Shown piece after piece: positions 1 through 5,050 of a stretch of DNA of 9,157 bases. The translations under genes were made by a program, and so were the position numbers. The notes under the pieces are model-generated. The model was given only the letters and a program-made list of their open reading frames with translations. It was not told the DNA's origin and ran no database searches. Position 1 is the stretch's first letter; every line of letters starts with the position of its first letter. This DNA is from Salinibacterium sp. (lineage in GTDB: Bacteria; Actinomycetota; Actinomycetes; Actinomycetales; Microbacteriaceae), in the NCBI GenBank assembly GCA_004297555.1, contig SCSV01000421.1:1-9157 (forward strand), in the 5' to 3' direction.

Positions 1-974
1 GCTTCGGTCTCGGTGCGGTGTGCAACGTCGGCTTCAATGTTGTCGAAGCGATCGCCGAAGCCCGCAAGGCTAAAGGCCGTTTCACCTCATTCCACGACTT
101 CCTCGGCAAGGTGCCGTTGCAGGTCATCAACAAGCGCACTATCGAATCGCTTATCAAGGCGGGCGCTTTTGATTCGCTCGGCAACACCCGGCGCGCGCTC
201 TACGACGCGCACGAACGCGTGATCGATGATCACATCAAGACGAAGAAGGATGCCGAGGACAACGAGCGCACCGGCCAGATGGGTCTTTTCGATATCGAGC
301 TGGAGCAAGTCAGCATTGTGGACCGACCGGAGTGGCCGAAGCGCAACAAGCTGGGTTTCGAACGCGAGATGCTCGGACTTTATGTGTCCGATCATCCGCT
401 CTCCGGGCTTGAGTCCAAGCTCATGAAGCTCGCCACCTCCTCGATCTCCGAGGTGTTGAGCGGGGAGGGACCGCGGGAGGGGGAGCACGTCACGATCGCC
501 GGGCTCATCACGAACGTGCAGCATCGCGTGGCCCGCAATACCGGTAACCAGTACGGCATCGTGCAGGTCGAAGACTTCGGCGCCGAGATCACCGTGATGT
601 TCCTCGGCAAGACCTACCAAGAGTTCTCGCCAGCCCTCACAAACGACTCGATCGTCGTGGTTCGCGGCCGCGTCAGTGCGCGCGATGACGGGGTGAACAT
701 CCACGCGGTCAGCCTGTCGACGCCCGACCTTGGGCAGAGCCTCGGCTCGGGGCCACTCATCATCTCGATGCCGGATGTGCGCGCCACGCCCGAGGTGGTC
801 GGCGCGATGAATGACGTGCTCATCCGGCACGCCGGCGACACCGAAGTGCGCGTTCGGCTCATCAAGGAGTCGACAGCGACCGCTCGGGTCTACGACGTGC
901 CGTTTCCGGTGCAGGTCTCCGCTGACCTATACGGCGAATTGAAAACCCTGCTCGGCCCGCAGTGTTTGGCGTGA
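1..974 (+). CDS. dnaE: DNA polymerase III alpha subunit, C-terminal part (5' end outside window)
   Basis: This is the 3' end of the gene for the catalytic alpha subunit of the replicative DNA polymerase. The reading frame is open from base 3 and ends with TGA at 972-974, giving about 323 residues of a protein that is usually near 1,150-1,200. The polymerase catalytic and PHP domains lie upstream, outside the window. Visible here are the end of the helix-hairpin-helix region (NKRTIESLIKAGAFDSLG), a QMGLF pentapeptide at bases 276-290 that fits the sliding-clamp binding consensus, the DnaE signature EREMLGLYVSDHPL, and an OB-fold starting near HVTIAGLITNVQ and running about 80 residues. The last ~85 residues form the C-terminal domain. 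The family call is firm. Choosing DnaE1 (replicative) over DnaE2 (error-prone) rests on the clamp motif and the housekeeping context. The next gene is convergent, four bases away. Confidence 0.96.
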   Translation, partial: FGLGAVCNVGFNVVEAIAEARKAKGRFTSFHDFLGKVPLQVINKRTIESLIKAGAFDSLGNTRRALYDAHERVIDDHIKTKKDAEDNERTGQMGLFDIELEQVSIVDRPEWPKRNKLGFEREMLGLYVSDHPLSGLESKLMKLATSSISEVLSGEGPREGEHVTIAGLITNVQHRVARNTGNQYGIVQVEDFGAEITVMFLGKTYQEFSPALTNDSIVVVRGRVSARDDGVNIHAVSLSTPDLGQSLGSGPLIISMPDVRATPEVVGAMNDVLIRHAGDTEVRVRLIKESTATARVYDVPFPVQVSADLYGELKTLLGPQCLA

Positions 975-984
975 GCGCCTAAAC
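964..984. terminator. Imperfect hairpin spanning both stop codons of convergent genes
   Basis: GTTTGGCG (964-971) can pair with CGCC (976-979) and AAAC (981-984) around a TGAG loop, with one bulged T at 980. The dnaE stop codon starts the loop and the stop codon of the opposing gene covers the bulge and the adjacent stem. It may act as a weak bidirectional terminator. Neither side has a clear run of T after the stem, so the role is uncertain. Confidence 0.3.
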
Positions 985-1497
985 CATTTCGCCGGGCTTT
1001 CGGTACTGGCGCTCGTGATACAGCAGCGCCTCGTCCTCCGGGCCCAACCCGCCATCCTCGATGGCGACGACGATCACAGCGCTCTCCTCGATCGGATGCA
1101 CTTCGACAACCGCGCCGAGCATCCAGGCCGTGACGCCCTCGAGAATCGGAAGGCCATGGGGCCCGGGATGCCAGTGCTCGCCATCGAAGCGCACATCGTG
1201 GTCGCCGGCCATGAGTTCGGCGAGAAAGCGCGTGCGCGGGCCAAGCGTGTGAATGGCGACGTGGTTACCCACGGTCATCGCCGGCCAGGCACTGGAAATG
1301 CGCGCCATGTTGAAGGTCGCGAGAGGGGGAGTGGCCGACAGGGATGCTAGCGAGGTCGCCGTGAAGCCCACCGGATGCCCGTCCGGTCGCAACGACGTAA
1401 CGACCGCTACTCCGGCCGCATGCCGCCGAAACGCTTGCTTGAAGGCCTCGAGCCGATCGGCCGGGGCGTCAGCTGGGTGAGAGGCGGAAGCGTTCAT
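979..1497 (-). CDS. Flavin reductase family protein (FMN-binding split-barrel)
   Basis: This encodes about 172 residues of the flavin reductase-like family (HpaC/DIM6-NTAB type). Members bind FMN or FAD, and many use NAD(P)H to supply reduced flavin to a partner monooxygenase. The N-terminal signature AAGVAVVTS (about 27-35) is followed by HPVGFTATSLASLSATPPL (about 41-59), the usual flavin-binding segment. GDH at 98-100 and the C-terminal LLYHERQYR are also typical, and length is normal. I chose ATG at 1497. An in-frame TTG at 1509 would add four residues, but the GGGATGA run lies directly against it, too close to act as a ribosome site. No monooxygenase partner is nearby, so the substrate or partner is unknown. 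It is convergent with dnaE and divergent from hisD. A heme-utilisation or other split-barrel role cannot be excluded. Confidence 0.85.
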   Translation of the reverse strand: MNASASHPADAPADRLEAFKQAFRRHAAGVAVVTSLRPDGHPVGFTATSLASLSATPPLATFNMARISSAWPAMTVGNHVAIHTLGPRTRFLAELMAGDHDVRFDGEHWHPGPHGLPILEGVTAWMLGAVVEVHPIEESAVIVVAIEDGGLGPEDEALLYHERQYRKPGEMV

Positions 1498-1536
1498 TGT
1501 GCGAATCAATCATCCCACGCTCGCGGTTATTCCCGC

Positions 1537-1564
1537 CGTGCCCCAAACGGCCCAAGGCGGCACG
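1537..1564. repeat. Short inverted repeat in the divergent gap before hisD
   Basis: CGTGCC at 1537-1542 is mirrored by GGCACG at 1559-1564 with a 16-base spacer. A second register, CCGCC (1533-1537) with GGCGG (1556-1560), is also possible. The repeat lies just upstream of the proposed hisD -10 box, between two divergent genes, where a regulator could bind. In GC-rich DNA six-base arms can arise by chance. Confidence 0.2.
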
Positions 1565-1567
1565 AAC

Positions 1568-1573
1568 TAACAT
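1568..1573 (+). promoter_or_regulatory. Putative -10 box of hisD (near-leaderless start)
   Basis: TAACAT fits the actinobacterial TAnnnT -10 pattern and ends nine bases before the hisD ATG at 1583. Transcription would begin within about three bases of the start codon. No credible -35 box is seen about 17 bases upstream, which is common for such promoters. The only purine-rich stretch, CAGG at 1577-1580, is two bases from the ATG and too close for a Shine-Dalgarno site. Confidence 0.45.
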
Positions 1574-1582
1574 GGTCAGGCC

Positions 1583-2893
1583 ATGATGCAGACCATTGAC
1601 CTCCGCGACGTCACGCCCAGCCGCAGCGAACTCGCACGCCTCGTGCCCCGGGCCGCCCTCGACGTCTCGGCGGCCTCGGCGATCGCCGCAGGGCTCATCG
1701 ACGACGTGCGCGCCCGCGGCGAGGGGGCGCTCCTCGACCAAGCCGAGCGACTCGATGGGGTGCGCCCCGAACACATCCGCATCCACGCCGACGAAGTGTC
1801 GCGTGCCGTTCGCTCGCTCGAGCCGCGCGTGCGCGAAGCCCTCGAATCCGCGATCGATCGGGTGCGGGAAGCCACTCGCGCGCAAGTGCCCGAAAGCACC
1901 GTGACAACCCTCGGGCCGGGTGCGCACATCGTGCAGCGCTGGAGGCCGGTCAACCGGGTCGGCCTCTATGTTCCCGGTGGCAAGGCGGTGTATCCCTCGA
2001 GCGTCGTGATGAACGTCGTTCCAGCCCAGATCGCCGGTGTTGCCTCGGTCGCTCTCGCCTCGCCGGCGCAGAAGGCCTTCGACGGCTCAGTGCACCCGAC
2101 GATTCTCGGTGCGGCCGGACTCCTCGGCATCAACGAGGTCTACGCGATGGGCGGGGCGGGCGCGATCGGCGCCCTGGCATACGGGGTGCCCGATCTCAGC
2201 CTCGATCCGGTCGACATCATCACCGGCCCCGGAAACGTGTACGTCGCTGCTGCCAAGAGATTGGTTCGTGGAGCGACGGGTATCGATGCCGAGGCCGGAC
2301 CGACCGAGATCCTGGTGATTGCGGACGCCACGGCCGATCCCTACCTGGTCGCCACCGACCTGATCAGCCAGGCCGAGCACGACGAGCTCGCTGCCTCGGT
2401 GCTCGTCACCGACTCGCCCGAACTCGCGATCGCCGTCGCATCCGAAGTCGAGCGTCTGGCCGCGACCACGGCGCACTCCGAGCGGGTCACCGCAGCACTG
2501 CGGGGTGAGCAGTCAGCGATCGTACTCGTGAACGACCTCACCCAGGCCGTCGCCTTCAGCAACGCGTATGGCCCCGAGCACCTCGAAGTGCAGACCGCCG
2601 ACCCGGGTGCGGTGCTCGATCTGATCGAGAGCGCGGGCGCGATCTTCCTAGGCCCGAATTCGCCTGTCTCGCTTGGCGACTACTTGGCCGGGTCGAACCA
2701 CGTGCTGCCGACTGGCGGCCAGTCCCGATTCGCGTCCGGGCTGGGCGCCTACACGTTCCTCAGGCCGCAACAAGTCATCAACTACGACCGGGGGGCACTC
2801 GAATCGGTGTGCGATCGCATCGTGACGCTCTCCACGGCGGAGGATCTGCCGGCCCATGGCGGTGCGGTCACTGCTCGCTTCGAGGATCGCTAG
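1583..2893 (+). CDS. hisD: Histidinol dehydrogenase
   Basis: HisD oxidises L-histidinol to L-histidine in two NAD+-dependent steps, the end of histidine biosynthesis, in the cytoplasm and with a zinc ion. The 436-residue length is normal. Family signatures are present in order: GLYVPGGKAVYPSSVVMN (about 127-144), GGAGAIGALAYG (190-201), DIITGPGNVYVAAAKR (211-226) and GIDAEAGPTEILV (233-245). By alignment with the E. coli enzyme from memory, the zinc ligands are Gln263, His266, Asp366 and His425, and the catalytic pair is Glu332-His333 in GPEHLE. All are intact. The first of two tandem ATGs (1583, 1586) is used because it fits the -10 box. No other his gene is adjacent, so hisD is separated here from the rest of its pathway. 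nrdR follows after 18 bases, so some read-through into nrdR is likely. Confidence 0.98.
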   Translation: MMQTIDLRDVTPSRSELARLVPRAALDVSAASAIAAGLIDDVRARGEGALLDQAERLDGVRPEHIRIHADEVSRAVRSLEPRVREALESAIDRVREATRAQVPESTVTTLGPGAHIVQRWRPVNRVGLYVPGGKAVYPSSVVMNVVPAQIAGVASVALASPAQKAFDGSVHPTILGAAGLLGINEVYAMGGAGAIGALAYGVPDLSLDPVDIITGPGNVYVAAAKRLVRGATGIDAEAGPTEILVIADATADPYLVATDLISQAEHDELAASVLVTDSPELAIAVASEVERLAATTAHSERVTAALRGEQSAIVLVNDLTQAVAFSNAYGPEHLEVQTADPGAVLDLIESAGAIFLGPNSPVSLGDYLAGSNHVLPTGGQSRFASGLGAYTFLRPQQVINYDRGALESVCDRIVTLSTAEDLPAHGGAVTARFEDR

Positions 2894-2896
2894 CGA

Positions 2897-2902
2897 TATT
2901 CT
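2897..2902 (+). promoter_or_regulatory. Putative -10 box of nrdR (near-leaderless start)
   Basis: TATTCT, close to the TATAAT consensus, lies in the 18-base gap after hisD and ends nine bases before the nrdR ATG. No Shine-Dalgarno sequence stands between it and the ATG, and no -35 box is evident inside the hisD 3' end. It would let nrdR be transcribed on its own as well as by read-through from hisD. Confidence 0.45.
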
Positions 2903-2911
2903 GTAGACACT

Positions 2912-3385
2912 ATGTTCTGCCCTTTCTGCCGGCATCCGGACAGTCGCGTCATCGACTCGCGCACGAGCGATGACGGGCTTTCCATTCGCCGTCGGCGCCA
3001 GTGCCCGGAATGCGGTCGCCGCTTCAGCACGACCGAGACCGCGAGTCTCAGTGTGATCAAGCGCAACGGCGTTGTTGAGCCGTTCAGCCGCGAGAAGATC
3101 GTCGCGGGTGTGCGCAAAGCCTGCCAGGGGCGCCCTGTGACGGACACCGACCTCGCTGTGCTAGCCCAGCGCGTCGAAGAGACCATCCGCGCAACTGGTG
3201 TCGCCCAGGTCGAGGCCAACGAAATCGGGTTGTCGATTCTCACCCCGCTGCGCGAGCTCGACGAGGTCGCCTATCTGCGATTTGCGAGCGTGTACCAGGG
3301 CTTCGACTCGCTCGACGACTTCGAGGCAGCCATCATGCTGCTCCGCGTCGACCACCACGGCACCGCGGACGCGCCAGCGAGCTGA
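2912..3385 (+). CDS. nrdR: Transcriptional repressor NrdR
   Basis: NrdR is a nucleotide-sensing repressor that shuts off ribonucleotide reductase operons when deoxynucleotides are plentiful. The protein has 157 residues, the normal size. The N-terminal zinc ribbon is complete, with Cys3, Cys6, Cys31 and Cys34 in CPFC and CPEC knuckles and the usual RRRRQC stretch between. The ATP-cone domain (about 46-136) binds ATP or dATP and begins with SVIKRNGVVEPFSREKI. The last ~15 residues are a variable tail. It works on NrdR boxes in front of nrd genes, none of which are in this window. I looked for a box ahead of nrdR itself and saw only half of one (see rejected items). It follows hisD in the same direction and is followed by pyrD after 33 bases. 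Confidence 0.97.
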   Translation: MFCPFCRHPDSRVIDSRTSDDGLSIRRRRQCPECGRRFSTTETASLSVIKRNGVVEPFSREKIVAGVRKACQGRPVTDTDLAVLAQRVEETIRATGVAQVEANEIGLSILTPLRELDEVAYLRFASVYQGFDSLDDFEAAIMLLRVDHHGTADAPAS

Positions 3386-3403
3386 AACCGCCTGGCTGGC
3401 CGA

Positions 3404-3409
3404 TAGCCT
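3404..3409 (+). promoter_or_regulatory. Putative -10 box of pyrD (near-leaderless start)
   Basis: TAGCCT in the 33-base nrdR-pyrD gap fits TAnnnT and ends nine bases before the pyrD ATG, the same spacing as for hisD and nrdR. There is no Shine-Dalgarno sequence before the ATG. The TAG beginning is shared with the proposed boxes of the M20 gene, erpA and ctaC. Confidence 0.45.
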
Positions 3410-3418
3410 AACTACGGC

Positions 3419-4462
3419 ATGTATCGCACACTCTTCCGCCTCTTCCTCTCGCGCCTCGACCCCGAGCGCGCTCACACCCTGGCCTTCACGGTCATCCGGG
3501 CGCTACCAGTCCTGGGTGTCGGCGTCCTAGTACGCCGCTTCACCAGGCCGGTTGATTCGTTGCGCGTGCACGCGCTCGGCCTGGAATTCGATTCGCCATT
3601 CGGTGTCGCGGCTGGATTCGATAAGGAGGGCACGGGCATCCGGGGACTCGGCCAGCTCGGATTCGGTCATGTGGAGGTCGGCACGATTACGGCCGTGCCG
3701 CAGCCTGGCAACCCCAAGCCGCGGCTCTTCCGGCTCATTGCCGACCGCGCGGTCATCAACCGCATGGGCTTCAACAACCACGGGGCCGCCCGCGCGGGCG
3801 AGGTCATCGCCAAGGCACGGCGGGCATCACGGCGGCCGGTCATCGGCGTGAACATCGGCAAGTCCCGTGTGGTCGAGGTGGATGACGCGATCAACGACTA
3901 TCTGCACAGCACGCGGCTGATCGCTCCACTCGCGGACTACCTCGTTGTCAACGTGAGTTCGCCTAACACACCCGGCTTGCGTGGCCTGCAGGAGCTCGAC
4001 AAGCTGTCGCCCTTGCTCGCGGCCGTGCGCGATGAGGCCGGGACCACTCCCGTGCTCGTGAAGATCGCGCCCGACCTCACCGACGAGCAGGTCGAGCGCA
4101 TCGCGAAGCTCGCCGTCGAACTGCGCCTCGCGGGCATTATCGCGAGCAACACCACGCTGTCCCGTGAAGGTCTCGTGACCGATCCCGCGATCGTGGCGGC
4201 GGCGGGCGCCGGGGGGCTGTCGGGCCCGCCTGTGGCTGCGCGCTCGAAGCAACTGCTCGCGATCATCCGCGGGGTCGTTCCCGCCGAGTTCTGTGTCATC
4301 TCGGTCGGGGGAGTCGAGACTGCCGAGGATGTCGCCGAGCGGCTCGCTGCCGGGGCAACTCTCGTGCAGGGCTACACGGGTTTTCTCTACCGTGGCCCAC
4401 TGTGGGCACGAGAGATCAATCGTGGCCTCGCGAAAACTACTCGGGGTACTGCCCGCGCCTGA
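3419..4462 (+). CDS. pyrD: Dihydroorotate dehydrogenase (quinone), class 2
   Basis: This enzyme oxidises dihydroorotate to orotate, the fourth step of pyrimidine synthesis, using FMN and passing electrons to the membrane quinone pool. The 347 residues include an N-terminal helical extension (about 1-45, starting MYRTLFRLFL) that marks the membrane-associated class 2 form. The barrel motifs follow: GVAAGFDKEG (62-71), VGTIT (87-91), NRMGFNNHG (114-122), GVNIGKS (143-149), NVSSPNTPGLRGLQ (178-191), VKIAPDLTDEQ (214-224), SNTT (243-246), GLSGPP (266-271) and SVGGVETAEDV (295-305). Ser181 corresponds to the catalytic serine of the E. coli enzyme. Nothing is missing. In an actinobacterium the acceptor is probably menaquinone, which is inference. 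The last 26 bases overlap the convergent DUF3043 gene. Confidence 0.97.
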   Translation: MYRTLFRLFLSRLDPERAHTLAFTVIRALPVLGVGVLVRRFTRPVDSLRVHALGLEFDSPFGVAAGFDKEGTGIRGLGQLGFGHVEVGTITAVPQPGNPKPRLFRLIADRAVINRMGFNNHGAARAGEVIAKARRASRRPVIGVNIGKSRVVEVDDAINDYLHSTRLIAPLADYLVVNVSSPNTPGLRGLQELDKLSPLLAAVRDEAGTTPVLVKIAPDLTDEQVERIAKLAVELRLAGIIASNTTLSREGLVTDPAIVAAAGAGGLSGPPVAARSKQLLAIIRGVVPAEFCVISVGGVETAEDVAERLAAGATLVQGYTGFLYRGPLWAREINRGLAKTTRGTARA

Positions 4463-5009
4463 CCTTGGTTCTCGGCACCCGCAGAATCGGCAGGGTCAGC
4501 GCCCGCATCGACGCGTAGAGCCCTACTTTTTGCACGTTCTCTGCGCCGTACTTCGCGGCTAGCTTGCGCCGAAGGCGGAAAGCCAACAGGAAGCAATCCG
4601 CGAGAAGGACTACGAAGAAGCTCACGAAGACGATGGTGCTCAATTCGAGCACAGACTTGGGCACCCGGACGAAGCTCAGGATGATCGCGAAAATGAGCAA
4701 GGGCACCATCAACTCGGCGATGCTGAAGCGCGCGTCAACATACTCGCGCGCAAAGCGTCTCTGCGGACCGCGGTCGACCGGGGAAAGGTATCGGTCGTCG
4801 CCCGCGAGAGCGCCGGCGCGCTGCTTCTCACGCTGTGCCTTCGCGAGTTCGCGCGACTGCTGGCGTGCGGCTGTTCGGTCGCCTCCGACGAGAGGTTGCT
4901 TGCGCGCGTCTTCCTTTTCGCGCCGAGTGGGGGTGGGGCGACCCTTGCCCGTCGCAACGGCTCCTGTGTCGAGCTCGTTGCTCGCTTCGTCAGTAGATTT
5001 CTTGGCCAC
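4437..5009 (-). CDS. DUF3043 family membrane protein of unknown function
   Basis: The 190-residue product matches what I know of DUF3043, a family found in Actinobacteria with no established function. The first ~70 residues are hydrophilic and strongly charged, including GKGRPTPTRREKEDARKQPL (21-40) and a likely helical stretch rich in Arg, Lys, Gln and Glu (about 44-66). Then comes the conserved block RYLSPVDRGPQRRFAREYVD (73-92), followed by two hydrophobic segments (about 98-114 and 121-145) and a basic tail. The likely topology is a two-helix hairpin with both ends in the cytoplasm. The start is GTG at 5009, chosen because AAGGA (complement of 5018-5022) lies eight bases upstream. It is divergent from the M20 peptidase gene and overlaps pyrD tail to tail by 26 bases. 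I can assign no biochemical role. Confidence 0.88.
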   Translation of the reverse strand: MAKKSTDEASNELDTGAVATGKGRPTPTRREKEDARKQPLVGGDRTAARQQSRELAKAQREKQRAGALAGDDRYLSPVDRGPQRRFAREYVDARFSIAELMVPLLIFAIILSFVRVPKSVLELSTIVFVSFFVVLLADCFLLAFRLRRKLAAKYGAENVQKVGLYASMRALTLPILRVPRTKVRRGQYPE

Positions 5010-5017
5010 GAAAAAAG

Positions 5018-5022
5018 TCCTT
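5018..5022 (-). promoter_or_regulatory. Shine-Dalgarno sequence of the DUF3043 gene
   Basis: AAGGA on the minus strand sits eight bases before the GTG start at 5009. It decides that start and contrasts with the opposite-strand M20 gene, which has no such site. From the proposed -10 box at 5045-5040 the mRNA leader would be about 24 bases, long enough to carry this site. Confidence 0.65.
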
Positions 5023-5038
5023 GCTCTGGGGTCTGCTC

Positions 5039-5045
5039 TAGATTA
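5039..5045. promoter_or_regulatory. Overlapping divergent -10 boxes (bidirectional promoter candidate)
   Basis: TAGATT at 5039-5044 on the plus strand ends six bases before the M20 ATG at 5051. On the minus strand the same bases read TAATCT (5045 to 5040), a good -10 box for the DUF3043 gene. With a six-base discriminator on each side, the starts would be about 5051 (plus, on the ATG) and 5033 (minus), 18 bases apart. One DNA patch could thus open for transcription in either direction. Confidence 0.45.
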
Positions 5046-5050
5046 CTCGC

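Noticed and set aside
87..830. Long minus-strand open frame (247 codons) opposite dnaE
   Set aside because: It is fully inside dnaE, whose motifs are unmistakable, and its product has no recognisable domain. Long antisense frames are usual in high-GC genes.
2907..2922. Possible NrdR box at the start of nrdR (ACACTATG)
   Set aside because: Only one half resembles the NrdR box; the second half (TAGTGT-like) is missing.
4391..4410. Palindromic GCCCACTGTGGGC stretch near the end of pyrD, considered as a terminator for the DUF3043 gene
   Set aside because: The loop is too small for the full stem, no T run follows on either strand, and the bases encode conserved YRGPLWARE-type residues of pyrD.
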